A stretch of DNA of 64,000 nucleotides from Microbacterium oxydans (GTDB lineage: Bacteria > Actinomycetota > Actinomycetes > Actinomycetales > Microbacteriaceae): positions 1-64,000 of the forward strand of contig NZ_JYIW01000017.1 in NCBI RefSeq assembly GCF_000956525.1, given 5' to 3'. The notes beneath the pieces are model-generated. The model searched no databases. It had not been told where the DNA came from and saw nothing but the letters and a program-made list of their open reading frames with translations. The position numbers were made by a program, and so were the translations under genes. Shown in pieces: positions 39,827-47,449 of this stretch; position 1 is the stretch's first letter, and each line of letters opens with the position of its first letter.

Positions 39827-40868
39827 CGTCATAGACTCCCACGGTCGTCCACGCGCGTCGAGCGGCCCTTCCGGTCGCATCGTCGATCGCGGATGCCGCG
39901 GCCACCGTCGCGTCGGCGAACTCGGTGAACGTCGCGGTGCTCGAGAGCCCGCCGGTCAGGGCGCGGTACCAGACGGTTCCTGCGCCCTCCCAGGCGTTGC
40001 CGCCGAGGTCGATCGCGAACAGGGCGAACGCGCGGTTCGGGATGCCGGAGTTGATGTGCACGCCGCCGTTGTCTTCGGTCGTGCGGACGAAGTCGCTCAT
40101 GTGGGCCGGCTGCGGATCCTTGCCGAGCTCGTCGTCGTCGTACGCCGTGCCAGGGGCGATCATCGAGCGCAGCGCAGCGCCCTGGACGGCCTCCGTGAAG
40201 ATCTCGGCGCCGATCAGCCAGGTGGCCTGCGCGGCGGTCTGCCCCAGCAGGTACTGCTCGGTGAGTGCACCGAACACGTCGGCGATGGACTCGTTCAGTG
40301 CGCCCGGTTGTCCCTGGTACTCGAGGTTGGCGGTGTGCTGCACGACGCCGTGCGCGAGCTCGTGGCCGATCACCGTGGTCGACGCGGTGAAGTGCTGGAA
40401 GACCTCGCCGTCGCCGTCGCCGAAGACCATGCGCTCGCCGTCCCAGAAGGCGTTGTCGTAGTCGACCCCGTAGTGCACGGTGGCATCGAGTGGGGCGCCG
40501 GCATCGTCGAGCGAGTTGCGGCCGAACGCCGTGAGCAGCAGTTCGAACGTGGCGCCGAGCCCGTCGAACGCCTGGTTCGCGGCCTCGTCGGGGACCGGGA
40601 CGTCGTCTTCGGTACGCACCACGACACCCGGCAGCGTCTGCGTGTTCGCCGCGTCGCTGATGGTGCGGTTCGGTGCATCGGAGAGCTGCGCCACGAGGTC
40701 GCCGTTCTCGTCGATCGAGAGGTCGAGGCGCGCCCGGAACGGTGGGCGGCCTGCGGTCAGGGTCTGCCTCGCGGCGGCCGCCGCCTTCGGGAACCGACCC
40801 GACTCGGCGAGACGCGCGAGCAGGTACGAGGGGACGACTCCGCGGTGTGCTCCGTATGCGCTGCTCAT
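39801..40868 (-). CDS. Protealysin-like M4 metalloprotease
   Basis: 355 residues without signal peptide. A short propeptide with the PPL-like motif GVVPSYLLARLA (10-20) is followed by a thermolysin-type catalytic domain: HELAH at 169-173 (zinc His and catalytic Glu), ALNESIADVFG with the third zinc ligand Glu 193, and GVHINSGIPNRAF with the catalytic His. Protealysin-type M4 enzymes have such short propeptides and can act inside the cell on targets such as actin or in contact with other cells. The overlapping emfourin gene supports the assignment. Confidence 0.93.
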   Translation of the reverse strand: MSSAYGAHRGVVPSYLLARLAESGRFPKAAAAARQTLTAGRPPFRARLDLSIDENGDLVAQLSDAPNRTISDAANTQTLPGVVVRTEDDVPVPDEAANQAFDGLGATFELLLTAFGRNSLDDAGAPLDATVHYGVDYDNAFWDGERMVFGDGDGEVFQHFTASTTVIGHELAHGVVQHTANLEYQGQPGALNESIADVFGALTEQYLLGQTAAQATWLIGAEIFTEAVQGAALRSMIAPGTAYDDDELGKDPQPAHMSDFVRTTEDNGGVHINSGIPNRAFALFAIDLGGNAWEGAGTVWYRALTGGLSSTATFTEFADATVAAASAIDDATGRAARRAWTTVGVYDDERVPSTD

Positions 40869-40967
40869 GGTGAGACCCTACGCCGGGGTGCCGACGTTCG
40901 GGCCAGCCGCGCGCAGGTCGCGAACCCGCCCTCGCATGCACACACGTTCACACCACCGAGTTGATTC

Positions 40968-40982
40968 TGAGAATCATTATCA
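40968..40982 (+). promoter_or_regulatory. Zur-box-like site TGAGAATCATTATCA
   Basis: Perfect fit to TGA-N-AAT-N-ATT-N-TCA, the 7-1-7 palindrome of actinobacterial Zur boxes (Fur boxes are similar). It lies 16 bp before the ATG of the first AztD-like gene. The AT-rich, palindromic site stands out in this GC-rich region. Confidence 0.75.
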
Positions 40983-40998
40983 ATAAGGTGTGAAACCT

Positions 40999-42192
40999 AT
41001 GAGCTCTCCCCGATCCCGCCTCCTTCCGGTCCACGCCGTCCTGCTCCTCGCCATGTTCGGCGTGACCGCCTGCGCATCAGATGCCCGCCCTGCCCCCGCA
41101 GCGGAGCCGACGACCGACGCCCACGACGTCGGCGCGGGCGATGCCGCCGAGGTCGCAGCCCCGGCGCGTGCCCTGGTGATCGCGGATGCCGATGGCGCCC
41201 TCACCCTGCTCGACCTCGCGACCGAGGAACGCACGGCCCTCGCCGAGGCGAGCGGCGGCGTCGAGCGCATCGACAGCGACGGCCGCCTGCTCTTCGTGGC
41301 GCACGACTCGGCCGTCGACGTGATCGACACCGCGCGCTGGACCGTGCCGCACGGCGACCACACACACTCCTTCCTGGGCGACGCCGGCCCGCTCGGCTCG
41401 ATCGACGGCGACGGAGGCAGCGTGCGCGGCGGCGAGCAGTCCGCGACCGTGCAGTTCGAAGGCGAGGTGGTCGTGCTCCCGCACGACGACCTCTCGCTCG
41501 AGCACGCCGTTCGCCTCGACATCGCTGCGGACGGGCCGGTGCTCGCCTTCGCCGGGCACCTGCTCGTGCCGAGCGGTGGCGCGATCGAGGTGCACGACGG
41601 CTCCGGCGACCCGATCACCGGCGCCGCGGTGCCGTGCGCCGACGTCTCGGACGCCGACATCACCCGCGTCGGCGCGGTCTTCGCGTGTGCCGATGGAGCA
41701 GTGCTGTTCACCCGCGAGGTCGGCGGCGTGGTCGCGGGTGAGGCCATCCCCGCCCCGCCCGGTGCGCCGATGGCCGCCGACCTCGCCGGTCGGACCGGCC
41801 GCCCCGACCTCGCCGGAGTGGCGGGGGAGCAGGGCGCCTGGCTGCTCGACGTGCGGCAGCGAACCTGGACGCTCCTCGCCTCAGAGGTGCCGCTGCGTCG
41901 CGCGGTCGCACTCGGAGACGACGAGAGTCGCACCATCGCGGTGGATGCCGAGGGGCGCGCCCTGATCCTCGGGCGGGACGGCGCGGTACTCGCCCGCACC
42001 GAGCCGCTCGTCGCAGCATCCATCGCCGACCCGGCATCCCTCGACCGCCTGCAGCTGATCGTCGACGCGCAGTCTGCGTACCTCAGCGACCCCGCCGCCG
42101 GAGCCGTGTACGAACTCGACCACACCGACGACCTCCGGCTCACCCGCACCTTCACCGACCTCGACCCCTGGTTCGTGCAGCAGGTCGGCTGA
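40999..42192 (+). CDS. AztD-like zinc-binding lipoprotein 1
   Basis: 397 residues. Signal peptide with lipobox VTAC (Cys 25 from the ATG at 40999), then a beta-propeller-like series of strands (LVIADADGALTLLDLATEER, GRLLFVAHDSAVDVIDTARW). The motif HGDHTH after TVP is a likely zinc site, as in AztD chaperones (HGDHxH). AztD hands zinc to the AztC binding protein. GTG at 40990 is an alternative start; AAGG spacing favours the ATG. It follows a Zur-box, so it is expected to be made in zinc shortage. No AztABC transporter is in the window. Confidence 0.75.
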   Translation: MSSPRSRLLPVHAVLLLAMFGVTACASDARPAPAAEPTTDAHDVGAGDAAEVAAPARALVIADADGALTLLDLATEERTALAEASGGVERIDSDGRLLFVAHDSAVDVIDTARWTVPHGDHTHSFLGDAGPLGSIDGDGGSVRGGEQSATVQFEGEVVVLPHDDLSLEHAVRLDIAADGPVLAFAGHLLVPSGGAIEVHDGSGDPITGAAVPCADVSDADITRVGAVFACADGAVLFTREVGGVVAGEAIPAPPGAPMAADLAGRTGRPDLAGVAGEQGAWLLDVRQRTWTLLASEVPLRRAVALGDDESRTIAVDAEGRALILGRDGAVLARTEPLVAASIADPASLDRLQLIVDAQSAYLSDPAAGAVYELDHTDDLRLTRTFTDLDPWFVQQVG

Positions 42193-42259
42193 CCTCCACC
42201 TCGACGGAGCATCCGTCGCGCGCATCCGCGCACCCTCACCCCTGAAGAGAGAGAACCCC

Positions 42260-43474
42260 ATGAAGAAACCTGCACGCACCCGCCTCGCGGTCGGCGCCAT
42301 CGGCGCAGTCGCCGCGTTCGCGCTCGTCGGCTGCGCGAGCGCCGCGCCACCGGCATCCGACCCCTCCGACGCCACGGCCGATCACGCAGCGCACGAGGGA
42401 GACACCCGCGTCGCGATCAGCTACGACGGCGGCGTGCTCGTGCTCGACGGCGAGACGCTCGACGAGATCGACCAGGTGGAGCTCGACGGCTTCCTGCGCG
42501 TGAACAGCGCCGGCGACCACGACGGCCACGTGTTCGTCACTGCGGCCGACGGCTTCCATCTGCTCGACACCGGACTCGCGAGCGACACGGTCGAGTTCAC
42601 CGGCGAGGTGTTCGAGGCCACGGCCGCCGGCCACGTCACCCCGCACGAGGGACGCACCGCGCTGTTCGACGACGACACCGGTGACGTGCGGGTGTTCGAC
42701 ACGGATGCGGTCGGCACCGGCGAGCTGCCCGAGTACGACACGATCACCTCGGAGGCCGCGCACCACGGTGTCGCGATCGAGCTGTCCGACGGCACCACGC
42801 TGTCGACGATCGGCACCTCGGATGCCCGCACCGGCGTTCGGCTGCTCGATGCGGCAGGTGCCGAGATCGCCCGCAACGAGCAGTGCCCGAGCGTGCACGG
42901 CGAAGGCGCGCTGCGGGGCGAGGTCGTGATGTTCGGCTGCGAGGACGGCGTGCTGCTGTTCGCAGACGGCGTGTTCACGAAGCTCGCCGCGCCCGACGCC
43001 TACGGCCGCTCCGGCAACGCCTACGTCAGCGAGACGAGCGCCATCGCGGTCGCCGACTACAACGCCGACCCCGACGCCGAGGGCTACCTGCTGTCGCAGC
43101 TCGCCCTGATCGACACGGATGCGCAGACCCTGTCGGTCGTCGACCTGCCAGAGGGAGTCGAATACACCTGGCGCGGCGTCGGCCGCGACGCGCACGACGA
43201 CATCATCGTGCTCGGGTCGGACGGCACGCTGAACGTGCTCGACGAGACGGGCGCAGTGCAGGAGTCCTGGAACGTGATCGAGCCCTGGGAGAGCCCGAGC
43301 GAGTGGCAGCAGCCGCACCCCGGACTGCGGGTCGTGGGTGATCTCGCGTACGTGACCGAGCCGGCGAGCAACCGCATCCTCGCGGTCGACCTGCACTCCG
43401 GCGAGGTGGTCGCCGACACGACCCTCGACGTCGTGCCGAACGAGTTCGTGGTGGTCAGCGGCGCCGGGCACTGA
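42260..43474 (+). CDS. aztD: AztD-like zinc-binding lipoprotein 2
   Basis: 404 residues. Lipobox LVGC (Cys 25), then a His/Asp-rich linker DATADHAAHEGDT, then propeller blades (GVLVLDGETLDEIDQVELDGFLR, HVFVTAADGFHLLDTG, VTPHEGRTALFDDDTG) with strong AztD resemblance. DHAAHEGD and GDHDGH are candidate zinc ligands. GAAGAGAGAGAA is the ribosome-binding site. It follows its paralogue by 67 bp and probably shares its Zur-controlled promoter. Confidence 0.8.
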   Translation: MKKPARTRLAVGAIGAVAAFALVGCASAAPPASDPSDATADHAAHEGDTRVAISYDGGVLVLDGETLDEIDQVELDGFLRVNSAGDHDGHVFVTAADGFHLLDTGLASDTVEFTGEVFEATAAGHVTPHEGRTALFDDDTGDVRVFDTDAVGTGELPEYDTITSEAAHHGVAIELSDGTTLSTIGTSDARTGVRLLDAAGAEIARNEQCPSVHGEGALRGEVVMFGCEDGVLLFADGVFTKLAAPDAYGRSGNAYVSETSAIAVADYNADPDAEGYLLSQLALIDTDAQTLSVVDLPEGVEYTWRGVGRDAHDDIIVLGSDGTLNVLDETGAVQESWNVIEPWESPSEWQQPHPGLRVVGDLAYVTEPASNRILAVDLHSGEVVADTTLDVVPNEFVVVSGAGH

Positions 43475-43484
43475 GGCTGCAGGG

Positions 43485-43552
43485 CCTCGGAGATCTGCAT
43501 CATCTCGGATGCCGGTGCGCCACAGCATCCTGAATCCCGCAGATCTCCGAGG
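43485..43552. repeat. Nested hairpin at convergent gene ends (family F)
   Basis: Outer arms CCTCGGAGATCTGC (43485-43498) and GCAGATCTCCGAGG (43539-43552) are a perfect 14-bp inverted repeat. Inner arms GGATGC (43508-43513) and GCATCC (43525-43530) nest within. It lies exactly between the convergent ends of the AztD-like gene and the next minus-strand gene, which fits a bidirectional terminator. Confidence 0.85.
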
Positions 43553-43561
43553 TGCCGCCAC

Positions 43562-44005
43562 TCAGTCCGGAGTGATCGACAGCACCGTGGTCCGCATGCC
43601 GTCCGACTCGTACTGCACCGGCATCCCCGGATGCGCGATCGAGAACCAGAACACCCCGTCCTCGGTCTCATACCGCCGGCACGTCAGCTCGCCGAGCGGC
43701 GACGACAGCGAGACCGTCGACACGCTCGTCGTCGCGGCATCGAATGCGGCGTGACCTTGCAGCTCCGCCCAGGTCACCCGGTGCGACACGACCTCCTTCG
43801 GATCGGCGGCGGCCCAGCGGTCGAGCGTCGCACCATCGGCATCCGTCTCCCTGTAGTGGTTGACATGCTCGCCGAGCGGGCCGTCCGGTCCCTCGAGGAG
43901 CAGCCGGATCGTCGTGCCGCGGCCGGTGCTGTCGCGGATCTCATCGGCGGTGAACGGCGTCGGCAGGAGTCCTGGGCCGAGCAGGTGCGGGTCGGGAGTG
44001 GTCAT
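43562..44005 (-). CDS. Hypothetical protein, 147 aa
   Basis: I do not recognize a family. MTTPDPHLLGPGLLPTPFTA is followed by IRLLLEGPDGPLGEHVNHY and a beta-rich part (SSPLGELTCRRYETEDGVFWFSIAHPGMPVQYE). Soluble, no signal peptide. I use the ATG at 44005; a longer frame exists but enters the divergent gap. It is convergent with the AztD-like gene and divergent from the SDR gene. Confidence 0.75.
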   Translation of the reverse strand: MTTPDPHLLGPGLLPTPFTADEIRDSTGRGTTIRLLLEGPDGPLGEHVNHYRETDADGATLDRWAAADPKEVVSHRVTWAELQGHAAFDAATTSVSTVSLSSPLGELTCRRYETEDGVFWFSIAHPGMPVQYESDGMRTTVLSITPD

Positions 44006-44112
44006 GAGGACAGTCTGCGCGCCCGCGGGCCGGAGGGACAGGTCTGCAGCAGCTCGTCGAGGATGCATCGACGCGCACCGAACCCCCAGGACACTCGCGT
44101 AAAATCAGGACA

Positions 44113-45681
44113 ATGACCGACGCACCTGGACCCTTCGACGAGCTCAGGGACCCAGGAAACGGCACCGGGGACCCGCGAGGCGAGTCCCCGGATCCGGGAC
44201 CCGGCGTCGACCCCGAAGACCTCGCGACCACCCTGCGCGTGCTGTCGGAGCTGCACCGGATCGACAACGAGCATCCGGACTTCGTCGCCGTCCGCCACGC
44301 GACCGCCGCGATGTTCAAGGCCGTGAAGCGCGTGCGGCGCAAGGAGATCCGCGATGCGATCGCCGAGGCCGACAAGGCCGTCGTCGCCCGCACCGCCACC
44401 GGCGCACCCGACCGCATCGACGACGAGACCCGCGGCCATGACCTCGCGACCAGCGTGGTCGACGCCCCGATCGCCGGCGAGCTGTTGAAGCCACGCAACT
44501 GCTACATCTGCAAGCAGCCCTACACGCAGGTCGACGCGTTCTACCACCAGCTCTGCCCCGACTGCGCCCGCTTCAGCCACGGCAAGCGCAACGCCCGCAC
44601 CGACCTCACCGGCAAGCGCGCGCTGCTCACCGGCGGCCGCGCGAAGATCGGCATGCACATCGCGCTGCGACTGCTGCGCGATGGGGCGCACACCACGATC
44701 ACGACGCGCTTCCCTCGGGATGCGGTCCGCCGCTTCTCGGCGCTGCCCGACTCGGCCGACTGGCTGCACCGGCTCCGAGTCGTCGGCATCGACCTGCGCG
44801 ACCCCGCCCAGGTGATCGGTCTGGCCGACTCGGTCGCAGCACAGGGGCCGCTCGACATCCTGATCAACAACGCGGCGCAGACCGTTCGGCGCTCGCCCGG
44901 CTCGTATTCGCTGCTGGCGGATGCCGAGCTCCAGCCGCTCCCCGACGGTCCGTTGCCCGAGATGGAGACCTTCGGGCACACCGTCGACCCGCATCCGCAG
45001 GCGCTGCAGGCTTCGGTCGACTCGCATCCGCTGCTGTCGGTCGCAGCCCTCGGCGGCACGGTCGCCGAGCAGGGCGGCCAGGCGCTCACCGCCGAAGACC
45101 TCGCACGCCTCGCGATGGCGCCAGGGTCGTCGTCGCTCGAGAAGCACGCCGACGGCACCGCGATCGACGCCGGCGGTCTGGTCCCCGACGTGAACCGCAC
45201 GAACAGCTGGGTGCAGTCGATCGATCAGGTCGACCCGCTCGAGATGCTCGAGGTGCAGCTGGCGAACACGACGGCGCCGTTCCTGCTGATCAGCCGCCTG
45301 CGCGCATCGATGGCGGCATCCGATTCCCGCCGCAAGTACGTCGTGAACGTGTCCGCCATGGAGGGGCAGTTCTCGCGCCGCTACAAGGGGCCGGGGCATC
45401 CGCACACGAACATGGCGAAGGCCGCGCTGAACATGCTCACCCGGACGAGTGCCGGCGAGATGCTCGAGACCGACGGCATCCTGATGACCGCCGTCGACAC
45501 CGGCTGGATCACCGACGAGCGCCCGCACTACACGAAGGTACGCCTGGCCGAGGAGGGCTTCCACGCCCCGCTCGACCTGGTCGACGGTGCCGCCCGCGTG
45601 TACGACCCGATCGTGCGCGGCGAAGCCGGCGACGACATCCACGGCGTGTTCCTGAAGGACTACGAACCCAGCCCCTGGTGA
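44113..45681 (+). CDS. SDR-like protein with N-terminal zinc ribbon
   Basis: 522 residues, about twice a normal SDR. Residues 1-30 come from a CCCTTCGACGAGCTCAGGG repeat (PFDELRDPG). A helical region (35-90) and a four-cysteine zinc ribbon (Cys 130, 133, 148, 151: CYICK and CPDC) follow. The Rossmann part starts RALLTGGRAKIGMHIAL (169-185), with LINNAAQTVRR, VNVSAMEG and, after a long insertion rich in acidic residues, GHPHTNMAKAALNML as the likely catalytic Lys region. The usual YxxxK tyrosine is replaced by histidine-containing HPHTNMAK, so dehydrogenase activity is doubtful; it may be a binding or regulatory protein. Confidence 0.8.
   Translation: MTDAPGPFDELRDPGNGTGDPRGESPDPGPGVDPEDLATTLRVLSELHRIDNEHPDFVAVRHATAAMFKAVKRVRRKEIRDAIAEADKAVVARTATGAPDRIDDETRGHDLATSVVDAPIAGELLKPRNCYICKQPYTQVDAFYHQLCPDCARFSHGKRNARTDLTGKRALLTGGRAKIGMHIALRLLRDGAHTTITTRFPRDAVRRFSALPDSADWLHRLRVVGIDLRDPAQVIGLADSVAAQGPLDILINNAAQTVRRSPGSYSLLADAELQPLPDGPLPEMETFGHTVDPHPQALQASVDSHPLLSVAALGGTVAEQGGQALTAEDLARLAMAPGSSSLEKHADGTAIDAGGLVPDVNRTNSWVQSIDQVDPLEMLEVQLANTTAPFLLISRLRASMAASDSRRKYVVNVSAMEGQFSRRYKGPGHPHTNMAKAALNMLTRTSAGEMLETDGILMTAVDTGWITDERPHYTKVRLAEEGFHAPLDLVDGAARVYDPIVRGEAGDDIHGVFLKDYEPSPW
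44131..44156 (+). repeat. CCCTTCGACGAGCTCAGGG element within the 5' end of the SDR gene
   Basis: One 26-bp copy of the dispersed element, starting 18 bases into the gene and read as GPFDELRDPG, a different frame from the kinase and helicase copies. It adds a disordered N-terminus. Confidence 0.85.
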
Positions 45682-45689
45682 GTCACGGG

Positions 45690-45775
45690 CGAGTTGCAGG
45701 AAGATTCGCCGGGTGCAGGACGATGTGACGGCGATTCGTCCTGCAGGTCGCACATCTCCCTGCAGGTCGCGCGCC
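45690..45775. repeat. CTGCAGGTCG intergenic repeat, family C copy 2
   Basis: GCGAGTTGCAGGAAGATTCG and GGGTGCAGGACGA face ATTCGTCCTGCAGGTCGC and CTCCCTGCAGGTCGCGC. The right side has two direct copies as at 38285-38315. It lies between the convergent ends of the SDR gene and a membrane protein gene. Confidence 0.8.
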
Positions 45776-45788
45776 ACGACCAGACGTG

Positions 45789-46280
45789 TCAGGCGATCGG
45801 ATGCCGCCGCGCCACCCGCAGGATGATGCCGATGATCACGAGCGTGAGCCCGAGGATGCCGACGAACGCAGCGCCGGCGATGTCGAAGAGACCCTGGGTC
45901 GGACCGACCGTGAACTGCGCGTCGTCGACCGGTCCGTCGCAGGTGAGGGTCGTCGTGCCGAGGCTCGTGCTGACGAAGCTGCCCTGCGCGTCCCACGCCC
46001 TCGGCACGAGCAGGCCCTGCTGCATCATGTCGGGACGGAGCCGCAGTTCGCTGCCGTCGGCGAGCGTGCCGGTGCAGTCGATGTCGCCCCACTGGTTCGA
46101 GGGCGTGACGTAGATCGCGTGGTCGCCGGCCGCGAGCTCCACCTGCATGGTGTCGCCGAAATCGACGGGAGGGGCGAGCCGGAACCCGGGGCTGAAGGCG
46201 AGGAACGCCGACGTCGCGAGCGCGAGGATGCCGATCACCAGGAGGATCCACCAGGCGCGCCGCGGGCGCAGTTCGCTCAT
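45789..46280 (-). CDS. Membrane protein of the HxlR operon
   Basis: 163 residues. One transmembrane helix near each end (AWWILLVIGILALATSAFLAF and GLFDIAGAAFVGILGLTLVIIGII) encloses an extracytoplasmic domain of about 85 residues with two cysteines (IDCTG, LTCDG). No family recognized. It overlaps the hxlR gene by four bases (ATGA), so they are co-transcribed. Confidence 0.75.
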   Translation of the reverse strand: MSELRPRRAWWILLVIGILALATSAFLAFSPGFRLAPPVDFGDTMQVELAAGDHAIYVTPSNQWGDIDCTGTLADGSELRLRPDMMQQGLLVPRAWDAQGSFVSTSLGTTTLTCDGPVDDAQFTVGPTQGLFDIAGAAFVGILGLTLVIIGIILRVARRHPIA

Positions 46281-46615
46281 CGAGTCGGCCGTTCCAGGTT
46301 GAGGGACGCCCAGGCGCCGAGCTGGTCGAGGATCGGCAGCAGGCCGCGGCCGCTCTCGGTGAGCGCGTAGGAGACCGTGACGGGCGGACCGGCGTCGACC
46401 GTGCGGGCGACGAGTCCGGCATCCGCGAGTTCGGCGAGCCGATCCGAGAGCACGGTGTCGCTGATGCCTGCGACCGCGCGGCGCAGTGCCACGAAGGTCG
46501 AGGGGTCACCGCCCAGCGATGACACGATCATCCCGTTCCAGCGTTTGCCGAGCACGCTGAACGCCAGCGTGACGGCCGCGTCGCACTGGTGCAGTTCGTG
46601 CTCCACCTCGGGCAT
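46277..46615 (-). CDS. HxlR family transcriptional regulator
   Basis: 112 residues, the whole length a winged helix: CDAAVTLAFSVLGKRWNGMIVSSL, FVALRRAVAGISDTVLSDRLAELADAGLV and SYALTESGRGLLPIL. The cysteine at 11 is the conserved redox/electrophile sensor of the family (HxlR, YodB, HypR). It is divergent from an azoreductase gene, a standard target of such sensors of quinones and diamide, with an inverted repeat between them. Confidence 0.93.
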   Translation of the reverse strand: MPEVEHELHQCDAAVTLAFSVLGKRWNGMIVSSLGGDPSTFVALRRAVAGISDTVLSDRLAELADAGLVARTVDAGPPVTVSYALTESGRGLLPILDQLGAWASLNLERPTR

Positions 46616-46632
46616 GCGTCCATCATAGTCGT

Positions 46633-46667
46633 GCTAGGTTAACCGCTGTCGCTAAGAAAAACCTAGC
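46633..46667. promoter_or_regulatory. HxlR operator GCTAGGTT-N19-AACCTAGC
   Basis: Perfect 8-bp inverted repeat GCTAGGTT (46633-46640) and AACCTAGC (46660-46667) in an AT-rich gap between the divergent hxlR and azoreductase genes. The central GCTAAGAAAA may hold a promoter element. The layout suits an HxlR dimer pair controlling both genes. Confidence 0.7.
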
Positions 46668-46691
46668 GACTACGAAAACGAGAGGCCTGTC

Positions 46692-47348
46692 ATGTCCCTG
46701 TTCCGCCTGGATGCCAGCATCATGCCCGCATCGTCCGCCAGTCGCGCGCTCGCCGACCTCGTCGAAGCCGAGTGGACGGCATCCCACCCCGACTCGACCG
46801 TCACCCGACGCGATGTGGCCGCTGATCCCGTGCCGGCGACCGCGTGGTCCGACGCCGTGACCTCCGGCTTCATCGACGCCGCGCAGCGCACCGAGCGTCA
46901 GAACGAGGCCCGTGCGCTCGCCACGACCTTCGCCGACGAGCTCATCGGCGCCGACGCACTGCTCTTCGCCGTGCCGCTCTACAACTACGGCGTCTCGCAG
47001 CACTTCAAGACCTGGTTCGACCTCGCGTACACCGACTCGCGCATCGATCCGACCGGCACCGCACTGCGCGGCAAGCCCGCGACGCTGGTGACCGTGCTCG
47101 GCGGCAACTACGCTCCCGGCACCCCGAAGGAGGGCTGGGACCACTCGACCGGATGGCTGCGCCGCGTGCTCGAGGACGTCTGGGGGCTCGACCTGCGAGT
47201 CGTGCAGCGTCCGTTCACGCTGGTCGGCGTGAACCCGGCGCTCGACGCATTCACCGACACCGCGCAGGAGCTCAAGCAGGCCGCCGAGAGCGACGCGGTC
47301 GCCTACGGCCGTGAGATCGCCGCGCTGCGGGGTTCGCAGGTCGCCTGA
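46692..47348 (+). CDS. azoR: FMN-dependent NADH azoreductase
   Basis: 218 residues, flavodoxin-like. LFRLDASIMPASSASRALADLV is the FMN phosphate loop region, LLFAVPLYNYGVSQHFKTWFD the PxxN-Y flavin contact, and GNYAPGTPKEGWDHSTGWL the dimer/active-site loop. It reduces quinones and azo compounds by two-electron steps. AAACGAGAG lies before the ATG. Regulation by the divergent HxlR sensor is likely. Confidence 0.92.
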   Translation: MSLFRLDASIMPASSASRALADLVEAEWTASHPDSTVTRRDVAADPVPATAWSDAVTSGFIDAAQRTERQNEARALATTFADELIGADALLFAVPLYNYGVSQHFKTWFDLAYTDSRIDPTGTALRGKPATLVTVLGGNYAPGTPKEGWDHSTGWLRRVLEDVWGLDLRVVQRPFTLVGVNPALDAFTDTAQELKQAAESDAVAYGREIAALRGSQVA

Positions 47349-47361
47349 GCTCCCCGCACTT

Positions 47362-47431
47362 CTGCGACCACTCGTGCAGTGTGCGGCCGGAATCGGGGGA
47401 TTCCGGCCGCACACGATGCAGGTGGCCGCAG
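47362..47431. repeat. Nested hairpin at convergent gene ends (family G)
   Basis: Inner arms of 16 bp are perfect (GTGTGCGGCCGGAATC, 47379-47394, with its complement at 47399-47414) around GGGG. Outer arms CTGCGACCAC (47362-47371) and GTGGCCGCAG (47422-47431) nest around them with one mismatch. It lies between the azoreductase stop and the transporter stop. Confidence 0.85.
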
Positions 47432-47449
47432 CAGTCGACTGGCTGGCGG

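Noticed and set aside
44002..46509. 835-codon minus-strand frame
   Set aside because: Spans the SDR, the membrane protein and part of hxlR in the wrong frame or strand; composition artefact.
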